A stretch of 42,851 nt of DNA from Planctomycetota bacterium. Lineage in GTDB: Bacteria; Planctomycetota; Phycisphaerae; WQYP01. The DNA is taken from the NCBI GenBank assembly GCA_021790475.1, contig JAJYDU010000003.1, positions 1-42,851 on the forward strand, read 5' to 3'. The notes beneath the pieces were generated by a model. The model worked only from the letters and a program-made list of their open reading frames with translations. It did no database searches and was not told the DNA's origin. Position numbers and translations under genes: made by a program. Positions 25,825 through 34,147 of the stretch are shown here, piece after piece; positions within the stretch are counted from its first letter, which is position 1, and the number at the start of each line of letters is the position of its first letter.

Positions 25825-26096
25825 CCCGGCTTTTTCCGATGATGTGGAGGAAAACCGTGCGAAATGTGATTTTTCCCGGTAATAATTGATTGATTGTGGT
25901 GTTTGGCGACACCCCGCAGAGGCGAGCCGGCGGGGTTATCCCGCCGGAATTTCCACGGGATACACCCCGCGTCTCGCCGCTGGCTGGCGCATTCCGCGGA
26001 CGGATTGCGTGCTCTTTCAATCAATCGGCAAAAGTCGGGCTTGGCCGGCACATTTTATGTGCCCCGCATCGAACCGGAACGAACGGAAAATGTAGC
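25825..26096 (+). other. lpxD-hisC intergenic region with a perfect hairpin
   Basis: A 272-base gap. CCGGCGGG at 25927-25934 pairs exactly with CCCGCCGG at 25940-25947 around GTTAT, an 8-base stem without a T-run. It may act as a terminator or transcript stabiliser. The hisC frame is open through this gap, but the sequence there has no HisC-like content. Confidence 0.45.
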
Positions 26097-27185
26097 ATGG
26101 CATGGGTCCGAGACAATATCGCCGCGATGAAAGGTTACGTACCCGGCGAACAACCTTCGGATGCCGGCATCATCAAGCTCAATACGAACGAAAATCCGTA
26201 TCCGCCTTCGCCGCGGGTGATGGAGGCGATCCGGGCGGTCACGCCGGATCGCTTGCGGCGTTATCCGGATCCGGATGCGAATGTATTCCGGCAAGCGGCG
26301 GCGAAAGTGCACGGCATTTCCCCGGAAATGATCATGGCCACCAATGGCGGCGATGAGCTGCTGGCACTGCTGTTTCGCGCCTGTGTCGGGGAAGGCGACC
26401 GGGTGGCTTTCCTGAATCCGGCTTATTCGCTTTACCCGGTGCTCAGTGCGATGCAGGCGGCGCGGCCGGTGGCTCTGCCGTATGAAATCAACGGCGGCGA
26501 TTGGCGCCTGCCGGAGGATATTTTCAAACTCAACGCCAAACTGCTGTTGATCGTGAACCCCAATGCGCCGTCGGGAACGCTCATTGACCGGGACATGCTC
26601 GCCCGCGTCATCGGCGGTTTTCCCGGCGCGGTGCTCATTGATGAAGCCTACGTCGATTTCGCGCCGACCAGCGCGCTGGAACTGGTCGGGCAATTTGCGA
26701 ACCTGATCCTGCTGCGTTCCCTGTCCAAAGGTTATTCATTGGCGGGGATGCGTTTCGGTTATGGAATTGCCCGGGAAAGTTTCCTGCGCGAGTTGTATAA
26801 AGTGCGCGACAGCTACCCCTGCGACGCGGTGGCGATTGCGGCGGCAAGGGCGGCCATCGAAGACCAGGCTTATGCCAGAGGTACATGGGAAAAAGTGCTT
26901 CAGGAACGCCGGTGTGTGACGGAGCAGCTTCGAAATATGGGCTTTGTGGTTCCCCGGAGCCACGCCAATTTTGTGCTGGCGCAAACGCCGGCGGGAAGCG
27001 ATGCCGAGCGGTTGTACCAGCGGCTCAAGGATAGAAATATCCTGGTGCGATATTTCCCTCAGCCGCGGTTGGCGGATAAACTCCGCATCACCATCGGTAC
27101 GCCTGTGCAGAACGGAGCGCTGCTGGAGGCGATCGGGGAACTGGCGAAGGAAATGCTCTTCCGCCCGCATAAGGATTCCGCCTGA
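26097..27185 (+). CDS. hisC: Histidinol-phosphate aminotransferase
   Basis: A 362-residue fold-type I PLP aminotransferase making histidinol phosphate from imidazole acetol phosphate and glutamate. Features in order: NTNENPYPPSP (29-39), NGGDELL (83-89), the PLP-contacting IVNPNAPSGT (152-161), IDEAYVDF (181-188), the Schiff-base Lys211 in RSLSKGYSLAG, and the C-terminal Arg region YFPQPRLADKLRITIG. The start MAWVRDNIAAM at 26097 gives the normal length; the frame is open upstream to 25890 but adds unrelated sequence. It is followed by hisB 74 bases later, so both act in histidine synthesis. Confidence 0.95.
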   Translation: MAWVRDNIAAMKGYVPGEQPSDAGIIKLNTNENPYPPSPRVMEAIRAVTPDRLRRYPDPDANVFRQAAAKVHGISPEMIMATNGGDELLALLFRACVGEGDRVAFLNPAYSLYPVLSAMQAARPVALPYEINGGDWRLPEDIFKLNAKLLLIVNPNAPSGTLIDRDMLARVIGGFPGAVLIDEAYVDFAPTSALELVGQFANLILLRSLSKGYSLAGMRFGYGIARESFLRELYKVRDSYPCDAVAIAAARAAIEDQAYARGTWEKVLQERRCVTEQLRNMGFVVPRSHANFVLAQTPAGSDAERLYQRLKDRNILVRYFPQPRLADKLRITIGTPVQNGALLEAIGELAKEMLFRPHKDSA

Positions 27186-27259
27186 CGTTGCTGTTGACGC
27201 GCCGCGCTCTTCCGACCGTGTCCAAACCGGAGCGCCCGCACCGCTATGGAGAATTATTG

Positions 27260-27868
27260 ATGAATACGCCATCCACCGGCAAGCCGCGCCAGTCCATGCT
27301 GCAGCGCAAAACTCGTGAAACGGACATCACGCTCTCCTTGAATCTGGATGGGACGGGACAAGCCCAGGCCGACACGGGCGTCGGCTTTTTCGATCACATG
27401 CTGGATCACCTGGCGCGCCACGGCCTTTTTGACGTGAATGTGCGGGCCAGAGGCGATCTGCACGTCGATTCCCACCATACGGTGGAGGATGTGGCGCTGA
27501 CGCTCGGGGCGTCCATTCGCCAGGCGATAGGCGAAAAACGCGGCATTTCCCGTTACGGCTGGGCCGCCGTGCCGATGGAAGACGCCCTGGCCAATGTGGC
27601 GCTGGACCTTTCCGGCCGGCCGGCATTCGTATTCAACGTGCGTTTTCCCACGCCGAAAATCGGCGAGTTTGACGTGGAACTGGTGGGCGAGGCGCTGCGG
27701 TCGCTGGCCAACGGAGCCGGCATGAACCTGCATATAAACGTGCCGTACGGAACCAACAGCCATCACATCGCCGAGGCGATTTTCAAGGCTCTGGCCAGGG
27801 CCCTGCGGCAGGCGGTGACGCTGGACCCGCGCTGTGGCGACATTCCCAGCACCAAGGGAGTGCTCTGA
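27260..27868 (+). CDS. hisB: Imidazoleglycerol-phosphate dehydratase
   Basis: A 202-residue stand-alone HisB (without the phosphatase domain found in E. coli). It removes water from imidazole glycerol phosphate with bound manganese. The metal-binding His clusters are GFFDHMLDHLARHG (42-55), DSHHTVEDV (70-78), and the second-half equivalents INVPYGTNSHHIAEAIFKAL. The ATG at 27260 has GGAGA 8 bases upstream. It lies directly downstream of hisC in the same direction. Confidence 0.96.
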   Translation: MNTPSTGKPRQSMLQRKTRETDITLSLNLDGTGQAQADTGVGFFDHMLDHLARHGLFDVNVRARGDLHVDSHHTVEDVALTLGASIRQAIGEKRGISRYGWAAVPMEDALANVALDLSGRPAFVFNVRFPTPKIGEFDVELVGEALRSLANGAGMNLHINVPYGTNSHHIAEAIFKALARALRQAVTLDPRCGDIPSTKGVL

Positions 27869-27998
27869 CGGCCGGTCCTTTCCTTGGTCCGCCGGTGGGC
27901 AGGCGAAGCCATAGTTGCGCGGCGGGTCATGCCGCGAATCAAATCCACGATTGTACCGGAACTTGCCAGGCGCTATCATACCGCCGTGAACAGGGCGT

Positions 27999-28931
27999 AT
28001 GAATAAAAGAGATGACATGAACGTACTTCTGGAATCCCACATACCCGGTCTGCCGGTGCGCCGCGGGAAAGTCCGCGATGTGTATGACCTGGGCGAAACG
28101 CTCTTGATTGTCGCCAGCGATCGCATCAGCGCGTTTGACGTGATTCTTCCGACCCCCATCCCTGACAAAGGCGCCATTCTCACGGCCTTGAGCAACCATT
28201 GGTTCAACTATTTTAACCGCCAGATTCGCCACCATCTGCTGGCGAGCCGGATCGACGAATTCCCGCCGGAACTCCGGGCTTTTTCCGAACAGCTTGCGGG
28301 TCGGGCCGTACTGGTTCGAAAAACGCAAGTGATTCCGGTGGAATGTGTCGTTCGCGGCTACCTGGCGGGAGGGGGATGGAAAGAGTATAAAAAAACAGGA
28401 GCGGTCAGCGGTGTTCGCCTGCCGGCGGGACTGCGACTTTCCGAAAAGTTGCCCCACCCGATCTTCACTCCCACCACCAAGGCCCAGGTGGGGCATGATC
28501 AGAGTATCACTTTCGAGGGGGCTGGCGCCATGGTGGGCGAAGATCGGATTCGCACGGTCCGCGACCGATCTCTGGAACTCTACGCGAAGGCGGCCGCGGC
28601 GGCATGGGAGCGGGGCATCATCATCGCCGATACCAAGTTTGAATGGGGCGTGTCCAATGGCTCGGATGAGCCGATTCTGGTGGATGAAGTGCTCACCCCG
28701 GACAGCTCGCGTTTTTGGCCCCGGGATCAATACCAGGCGGGCCGGGAGCAGCCCAGCTTCGACAAGCAATACGTTCGCGACTATCTGGAAACATTCAACT
28801 GGAACAAGCAGCCGCCGGGACCGGAATTACCGCCGGCGATTGTGGAAAATACCCGTCGTCGATACGTGGAGGCATACCAGCGGCTGACGGGAAAGGCGTT
28901 TGCAACGGCTTCTATTGAGAACAAGACGTGA
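27999..28931 (+). CDS. purC: Phosphoribosylaminoimidazole-succinocarboxamide (SAICAR) synthase
   Basis: Purine synthesis enzyme joining aspartate to CAIR with ATP. Visible motifs are RRGKVRDVYDLGETLLIVASDRISAFD split over residues 20-47, then VECVVRGYLAGGGWKEY, and the late FEWGVSNGSDEPILVDEVLTPDSSRFW region, with QPPGPELP near the end. At 310 residues it is of the longer (yeast-like) type rather than the roughly 240-residue E. coli type. The start may be the first ATG (27999) or the one six codons later (28017, MNVLLES), which has AGAGA just upstream. It is separated from hisB by 130 bases and convergent with the membrane-protein gene 33 bases away. Confidence 0.95.
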   Translation: MNKRDDMNVLLESHIPGLPVRRGKVRDVYDLGETLLIVASDRISAFDVILPTPIPDKGAILTALSNHWFNYFNRQIRHHLLASRIDEFPPELRAFSEQLAGRAVLVRKTQVIPVECVVRGYLAGGGWKEYKKTGAVSGVRLPAGLRLSEKLPHPIFTPTTKAQVGHDQSITFEGAGAMVGEDRIRTVRDRSLELYAKAAAAAWERGIIIADTKFEWGVSNGSDEPILVDEVLTPDSSRFWPRDQYQAGREQPSFDKQYVRDYLETFNWNKQPPGPELPPAIVENTRRRYVEAYQRLTGKAFATASIENKT

Positions 28932-28964
28932 GTTCAGGGACAACCACCATACCGGGAAAGAAAT

Positions 28965-29612
28965 TCATTTTGAGTTGCTGCGGGGCCGCTTGAAAAAAGG
29001 CGTGGCCGCCGCAATCACACCGATACCGGCGTAGAGGATCAGCGGTCCGAGCGCCAGTGCCAGGCGGCCATGCGCTGCCTGAAGAATATCCCACCAGGGG
29101 AGCAGGCCCTTCCAGGCAACAGAACCTGGCCCAGGCAGCATATCCGTCCGCAGATATGCGACCAACGGAAGAAAAAGAAACAAAAAGACCGAAAGACCGG
29201 CAAGAATGGCTTGAACCGCAGCGGTCCCGCAGTTGATCCATACGGCCAATCCTACGGCAAAGAGGGCGAAACACAGCTGGCAAAAGATGGTGGAGAGAAT
29301 GACCGGCCACGGCGCCAGGGAAAGCCACGCCGCCAGAACCAGGGGGGCGGTAGAGCCCAGCGCAGCGGCCAGAGAGGCCACCGCGAGTGAATCCACGCGG
29401 ACACCGGTAAATTGGCGCGGAGCCATCATCGCCGGCCAGGCGAGAAACCAGAAAAAGCCCAGGCCGACATTAGTGTAAGGCCAGGCCAGCATCCACCAGG
29501 CCGAACTGAGTGGTTGGGCCGTCCATTGCCAGCCCATCGCCGCGGCGGAAAGTCCGGCCGCGGCCAAGGCGGCGGCCAGTGCGGCGGACCGGAGAGGATT
29601 CGTGGATATCAT
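28965..29612 (-). CDS. Polytopic membrane protein of unknown function
   Basis: A 215-residue protein with about six hydrophobic helices (for example FFWFLAWPAMM, SLAVASLAAALGSTAPLVLA, FALFAVGLAVWI, GLSVFLFLFLPLVAY and LGPLILYAGIGVIAAATPFF). It may be an ABC-transporter-type permease subunit or a division-cluster accessory, but no motif supports either. The start MISTNPLRS at 29612 is preferred over 29627 because GAGGG lies upstream and a hairpin ends only 4 bases before the earlier ATG. It follows the FtsQ-like gene, separated by that hairpin, in the place where ftsA would be expected in other bacteria. Confidence 0.6.
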   Translation of the reverse strand: MISTNPLRSAALAAALAAAGLSAAAMGWQWTAQPLSSAWWMLAWPYTNVGLGFFWFLAWPAMMAPRQFTGVRVDSLAVASLAAALGSTAPLVLAAWLSLAPWPVILSTIFCQLCFALFAVGLAVWINCGTAAVQAILAGLSVFLFLFLPLVAYLRTDMLPGPGSVAWKGLLPWWDILQAAHGRLALALGPLILYAGIGVIAAATPFFKRPRSNSK

Positions 29613-29630
29613 CTCACACACCCTCATGTA

Positions 29631-29652
29631 AGAGCCTGTCCGTACAGGCTCT
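29631..29652 (-). terminator. Perfect 9-base-stem hairpin ending the dcw cluster
   Basis: AGAGCCTGT (29631-29639) and ACAGGCTCT (29644-29652) pair perfectly around CCGT. It lies 11 bases after the FtsQ-like stop on the minus strand. No long T-run follows, so termination may be partial or the element may control the downstream membrane gene. Confidence 0.55.
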
Positions 29653-29663
29653 AAGCTCGGTGT

Positions 29664-30629
29664 TCATGGGAAAACAGGAGTCTTCGGTCCAATGGCCGGC
29701 GACGGTTGCGTTGCGGGGCGGGGAACCAATACCTGATCGTCACGGATGTCCACATAAGCACGGCCCGCATCCACACGATGATACTCTTGATAAATTGCGG
29801 CAAGAGAGGCGATCTTGCGCCTGGCCGGCACTTCATAGAAGCCTTCTTCGCCAGGCGGCAACCCCCAGATTATTTTAGTCCCAAACGTAGTCCAAAGCAC
29901 GATCCAAGGCGCCGTTTTGTCGATGCGACCATGGAGATTGCTCATATCAACCGCACGAATCTGTCCGGCAAATGGTTGAGGATGGATCAAACGGATGATC
30001 CGTAAGGCGATTCGCACGCCGGAAGAATGAAAATGCCTACCCGCCGCCGGCGCCTTGGCCGCGGCGACGCCGACAATTTGAACCAGCCAGCGCAAACTGG
30101 CGACATCGCCGGGGGCGTAGCGGCCGGGAAGACGTACACCGCCGGCACTCACGAGATAATACGCGCCGGAAAGTTTTATCAAGGCTATGGGGGCGCGGTA
30201 CTCGGCGGCTATTTCGATGATCTGCTGATGCGGTAGCCAGACACGGCGGACAAAACGCACGTGTTTGATCCAGGCATTCATGCCCTGCGGTTGATGTGTC
30301 ATGTAATAGTGGGCGAGGCGGACGAGGATTTTACCGTCGAGCGGATTGCGAAGTTCGGCGGCGTAGCGGGGATGTTTTTTATTGTAGCAGGCGTAGTCAA
30401 CGGCCGCGCGGGCCAGCCGGTTAAGAATGGCCGGAGATAACCACGGCGGCGCATGAACCAGCACAAGGCGCTTGAGCGGGCGCTTGGTTCCCGCGTTCTC
30501 TATCGATCCGGCATAGCTTCGCAGACGGCTCAAAGCCTCTACGAAGATCGCCAGCACCACAAGAACAACGCAAGCGCCCAGCAACCCCCGTACCCACGGA
30601 ATGTGCCAGGGACGGTGGTAAGATCGCAT
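29664..30629 (-). CDS. FtsQ/DivIB-like division protein (divergent)
   Basis: A 321-residue bitopic protein: a short basic cytoplasmic N-terminus, one membrane helix at about 13-33 (VRGLLGACVVLVVLAIF), then a 285-residue extracytoplasmic part. Support for FtsQ comes from topology, from position directly after ddl as in classical dcw clusters, and from FtsQ-like elements: a VRFVRRVWLPHQQIIEIAAE segment resembling the POTRA end, YYLVSAGGVRLPG resembling the typical 'D..G'-type turn, and a late YVDIRDDQVLV like the C-terminal 'DLR' strand. Sequence similarity is weak. The start MRSYHRPWH at 30629 has GGAGA 4-5 bases upstream; a longer frame to 30740 overlaps ddl. FtsQ bridges FtsBL and FtsW/FtsI at the division site in other bacteria. 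Confidence 0.65.
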   Translation of the reverse strand: MRSYHRPWHIPWVRGLLGACVVLVVLAIFVEALSRLRSYAGSIENAGTKRPLKRLVLVHAPPWLSPAILNRLARAAVDYACYNKKHPRYAAELRNPLDGKILVRLAHYYMTHQPQGMNAWIKHVRFVRRVWLPHQQIIEIAAEYRAPIALIKLSGAYYLVSAGGVRLPGRYAPGDVASLRWLVQIVGVAAAKAPAAGRHFHSSGVRIALRIIRLIHPQPFAGQIRAVDMSNLHGRIDKTAPWIVLWTTFGTKIIWGLPPGEEGFYEVPARRKIASLAAIYQEYHRVDAGRAYVDIRDDQVLVPRPATQPSPAIGPKTPVFP

Positions 30630-30657
30630 CAAATCTCCAGCAAAGGTGGGGCGGGGG

Positions 30658-31608
30658 TTACACTCGCCCCGGCGCAACGGCATCGCGAACAGCCATGCGT
30701 GCCAGGCGGTCGCAAAGCGAATCAAAATCGATGCCGGCATGGGCGGCGGCCTTGGGAACCAGCGAATGTCCTGTGAAACCGGGCATTGTGTTGATCTCCA
30801 ACACCCAGGGCGCGAGTGTTTGCGCGTCCACCATCACATCCACCCGCGCCAGATGGCGGGCGTCGACGCAATGATACGTCCGCAGCGCCATGCTGGAAAT
30901 CTCCTGCCGCACCGGCGGCGGCAGATTAATATCAAAAAGATACTCGGTATCGTCACGTGAATATTTGGCTTCATAATCGTAAAAATTCGTCTTGGGGCGG
31001 ATTTGAATCAGTGGCAGCGCCTGGCTGTCAAGAATGCCGACGGTCAATTCCGGTCCCGGGACGTACCGCTCCACCAGCATGACGTCGTAAGCGGTAAAAC
31101 AACCCTCCAGATGGGCGCGGGCCTCAACCGGATCGCGGCATATCCGGCAGGCAACGCTGCTGCCTTCGGCCGCCGGCTTGATGATACAGGGAAAACCGAT
31201 GCCCGCGCGCGGAACCCAATGCGGAGTGAACTGATCCGCCGAAACGACCTGCCAGTCCGGCGTGGGAATGCCACGGTCGATCATGGCGATTTTCGCCGCC
31301 GGTTTATCCATGGCCAGACGCGAAGCGGCCGGTCCGGAACCGACGTAGGGAAGATTTCGGCTTTCAATCATTTCCTGTAAGGCGCCGTCCTCGCCGAACA
31401 CTCCATGGAGCGCGGGGAATACCAGATCGCAGGGACGCAGATCGAGTGCGGAGGCGTCCGTCGGGCTGATGTCCATCAGCCGCACGTGATGACCGCATCG
31501 CCGGAGGCTGGCGGCGATCTGGCTTCCGCTGAGTATCGAAACATCACGCTCGGCGGATATGCCGCCGGCCAGGACGGTGATGTGCAGAGGCTGTCTGGAG
31601 TTATCCAT
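30658..31608 (-). CDS. ddl: D-alanine-D-alanine ligase
   Basis: A 316-residue ATP-grasp enzyme making the D-Ala-D-Ala dipeptide for peptidoglycan. Motifs in order: LAGGISAERDVS (13-24), HGVFGEDGALQ (68-78), VGSGPAASRLAMDK (89-102), PCIIKPAAEGSSVA (140-153) and LEINTMPGFTGHS (270-282). The N-terminal Glu20 and the Tyr/Ser region fit DdlB-type enzymes. It is separated from murB by 209 bases, the only large gap in the cluster, so it may have its own promoter. The FtsQ-like gene follows after 28 bases. Confidence 0.95.
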   Translation of the reverse strand: MDNSRQPLHITVLAGGISAERDVSILSGSQIAASLRRCGHHVRLMDISPTDASALDLRPCDLVFPALHGVFGEDGALQEMIESRNLPYVGSGPAASRLAMDKPAAKIAMIDRGIPTPDWQVVSADQFTPHWVPRAGIGFPCIIKPAAEGSSVACRICRDPVEARAHLEGCFTAYDVMLVERYVPGPELTVGILDSQALPLIQIRPKTNFYDYEAKYSRDDTEYLFDINLPPPVRQEISSMALRTYHCVDARHLARVDVMVDAQTLAPWVLEINTMPGFTGHSLVPKAAAHAGIDFDSLCDRLARMAVRDAVAPGRV

Positions 31609-31817
31609 CAGAGACTCCCGTGCGTACGACTATACTTCGCATTGCCCAATTTGATACCACGTCCAGGGGCGGCGCGTCTACCCGGATACACGATCCGGTA
31701 TTACTCGTCGCTTTTCCTGGCATTGGGCCGCTTTGGGGATCGAACGTGGTTCTCGCTATCTATTGAGACAGGCTCCAACAGCATCCACGGTAAGGATCCC
31801 GGCGACGCGGAGTATAT
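31609..31817 (-). other. Gap between murB and ddl with a small hairpin
   Basis: The only long spacer in the cell-wall cluster. CCGGAT (31682-31687) and ATCCGG (31693-31698) form a 6-base stem around ACACG. No gene was found, and no promoter good enough to list. Confidence 0.4.
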
Positions 31818-32696
31818 TCACCAGATAATCACTTCCGTTTCCAGCAGTACATTGGTCTGCTCCCGGACGCGACGGCGGATCAGGTCAATCAGAGCCAGGA
31901 CGTCCGCGGCGGTGGCGCCGGGCCGGGCCACGATGAAATTCGCGTGCCGGGTCGAAACCTGGGCTCGTCCCACGCTTACCCCTTTTAAACCCGCCTGATC
32001 AATCAGCGCGCCGGCGGAAAAGCCGTTGGCGTTGCGGAAAATACAGCCGGCGCTGCTTTCGGCAAGGGGTTGGGTATTGCGTTTATACATCCAGATTTCC
32101 TTAACACGGGAAACCAGTCGCTGGGGATCGTCGGGTACCAGCTCGAAAGTGGCCTGAATGATGAACTTGGCGTTGATGTTGCTCCGCCGATAGTCAAAAA
32201 CCAGATCGTCACGGGCGATCGTGTATATTCGCCCATGGGTATCCATGACGCGCGCCGCGAGCACGCGGGAACCAATATTGCCGAACACGCCTCCGGCGTT
32301 CATGCGGATTTCTCCGCCGACGGTTCCGGGAATGCCCGCCAGACACTCCAACCCTCCCAGCCCCGCCTTGGCGCATTGCAAAACCAGCCGGGGAACATCG
32401 GCCCCGGCGCCGGCGCGAACGTGCCGTTCGGAAATATCTACGTCTCTAAATTCCGGTTCGTGAAGACTGATGACCGCACCGTCCACGCCCTGGTCGCGGA
32501 TCAGCAGATTGGCCCCGGCGCCCAGCACATACATCGGGATATTGTTGTCGCGCAGCCGGCATACGACGGCGGCGAGTTCGCCGGCGGTGCGCGGCGCGAT
32601 GAAATACTTCGCCGGACCGCCCAGGCCAAACCACGTGCGGGACGCCAGGGGGGCGTCAGTCTTGACGATTGTCTCGAAATCCGCGTACCAAACCAT
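31818..32696 (-). CDS. murB: UDP-N-acetylenolpyruvoylglucosamine reductase MurB
   Basis: A 292-residue FAD enzyme reducing the enolpyruvyl group to give UDP-MurNAc. FAD-binding motifs are TWFGLGGPAKYF (21-32), VLGAGANLLI (57-66) and LAGIPGTVGGEIRMNAG (119-135), with the active-site Arg in YRRSN near 170. The position of the catalytic Ser in E. coli MurB (AGSFFKNP) reads AGCIFRNA here, so Cys218 stands in for it. The last catalytic Glu is in NVLLETEVI. It overlaps the end of murC by 41 bases. Confidence 0.95.
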   Translation of the reverse strand: MVWYADFETIVKTDAPLASRTWFGLGGPAKYFIAPRTAGELAAVVCRLRDNNIPMYVLGAGANLLIRDQGVDGAVISLHEPEFRDVDISERHVRAGAGADVPRLVLQCAKAGLGGLECLAGIPGTVGGEIRMNAGGVFGNIGSRVLAARVMDTHGRIYTIARDDLVFDYRRSNINAKFIIQATFELVPDDPQRLVSRVKEIWMYKRNTQPLAESSAGCIFRNANGFSAGALIDQAGLKGVSVGRAQVSTRHANFIVARPGATAADVLALIDLIRRRVREQTNVLLETEVIIW

Positions 32697-34125
32697 CCGT
32701 CACTTCCCATACCGGCCCGGCGCCCATGGACACCACCAGATCGCCCGGGCGGGTGCTACCGGCCAGATAAGCCACAATGTCCTCAAAAGAGGCTATATGT
32801 AAAGCCTCGCGTCCGTTTTCCCGCAGTCGCGCCACCAGAGTCCGGGCCGTGACCGCCACCCGGTCCGCCTCGGTATCGCGGACGAAAAATATATCCGGCA
32901 CGATGATTAAATCGGCCTGATTGAAACTGCGGGCGAAATCCGCCAGCAGCAAGCGTGTCCGGCTGTGCTGATGCGGTTGAAATACGCAGATGAGCCTTTG
33001 GGGTTGATAGTGTTCCCGCAAGGCCAGCAGGGTGGCGCGAATTTCCGTCGGGTGGTGGGCGTAGTCGTCCACCACGGTGACTTGCCGGAAGCAACCCAGC
33101 CATTGGCTGCGGCGGTTCACTCCCGCGAACTCGCGCACCGCACGGGCGATGGAATCCCAGGGAACGCCGCAGCGCGTCGCAATAGCCGCGGCCACGAGGG
33201 CATTGCCCACGTTGTGCCGCCCCGGGATGTTCAGCACGAGAGGCCCGACGGGTTGGCGCCGGTACGCAACCGCAAATCGTATGTGACCATCTTGATGAAC
33301 GATATCGGTGGCGGTCCAGTCGGCCCGAACCTCCAGGCCGTAGGTTTCAACCGGCGCCGCCGACTGCGCGGCGGCGCGGCGGCAGGATGAGTCCGCCACG
33401 GGAATGATTAGCAGACCGCCGGGATTCACCTGCGATACGAATTTTCCAAATGCGGCGGTGATTTCATGGATGTCGCGATAATAATCCAGATGGTCTTCCT
33501 CAATATTCAGAACAGCGGCTATATGGGGAAATAAATTGTCAAAGCTGCGGTCATATTCGCATGCTTCCACCACAAAATGGCTTCCTTTGCCGCCATGGGA
33601 CGATCCCGCAAGTTGTGGGCTGGGAGCGCCCACAACAAAGGAAGGGTCCAAACCGGCGGTGGTCAGAACATAGGCCGTCATCGCGGTTGTGGTCGATTTG
33701 CCGTGCGTGCCGGCGATGGCGATACCGCGTTTTCGATTCATCACCTGACCGAGCAATTGGGCGTATTTAAGAATGGTCAGACCGCACCGGCGGGCTTCGG
33801 CCAGGGCGGGGTGTTCATCCCTGACGGCGGCGGAATAAACCACCGTTTGCGTATCGGCCGGCAGGCCGCCGCCATTTTCCAACCGCACCAGCGCTCCAAG
33901 CCGCCGCAGTTTCTCCAGCGTCTGCGATTCCACGAGATCAGTTCCGGTCACCATGGCGCCGGCTTGGCTAAGCATGTGCGCCAGTCCGCACATACCGCTG
34001 CCGCCGATACCGACAAAATGAATGTGCCGGCCGGCGAAGGCTTCCGCCAGAGAATTGGCCGGAGGATTCGTCCGGTTGTCATCATTTGCTTTACGTTGGG
34101 CTGTTGTTGTCGCTGGCAACGTCAT
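32656..34125 (-). CDS. murC: UDP-N-acetylmuramate-L-alanine ligase MurC
   Basis: A 489-residue Mur ligase that adds L-Ala to UDP-MurNAc with ATP in the cytoplasm. The N-terminal UDP-binding Rossmann motif is FVGIGGSGMCGLA (37-49) and the ATP loop AGTHGKSTTT (138-147), followed by VEACEYDRSF, NIEEDHLDYY, VDDYAHHPTEIRATL and VFQPHQHSRTR, all in family order. The ATG at 34125 has GGAGG 7 bases upstream; a longer frame to 34188 overlaps murG and adds no family sequence. An N-terminal extension of about 33 Thr/Ala/Asn-rich residues precedes the fold. Confidence 0.96.
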   Translation of the reverse strand: MTLPATTTAQRKANDDNRTNPPANSLAEAFAGRHIHFVGIGGSGMCGLAHMLSQAGAMVTGTDLVESQTLEKLRRLGALVRLENGGGLPADTQTVVYSAAVRDEHPALAEARRCGLTILKYAQLLGQVMNRKRGIAIAGTHGKSTTTAMTAYVLTTAGLDPSFVVGAPSPQLAGSSHGGKGSHFVVEACEYDRSFDNLFPHIAAVLNIEEDHLDYYRDIHEITAAFGKFVSQVNPGGLLIIPVADSSCRRAAAQSAAPVETYGLEVRADWTATDIVHQDGHIRFAVAYRRQPVGPLVLNIPGRHNVGNALVAAAIATRCGVPWDSIARAVREFAGVNRRSQWLGCFRQVTVVDDYAHHPTEIRATLLALREHYQPQRLICVFQPHQHSRTRLLLADFARSFNQADLIIVPDIFFVRDTEADRVAVTARTLVARLRENGREALHIASFEDIVAYLAGSTRPGDLVVSMGAGPVWEVTDGLVRGFRDNRQD

Positions 34126-34147
34126 CCTGTCGCCTCCATGGCGCGCC

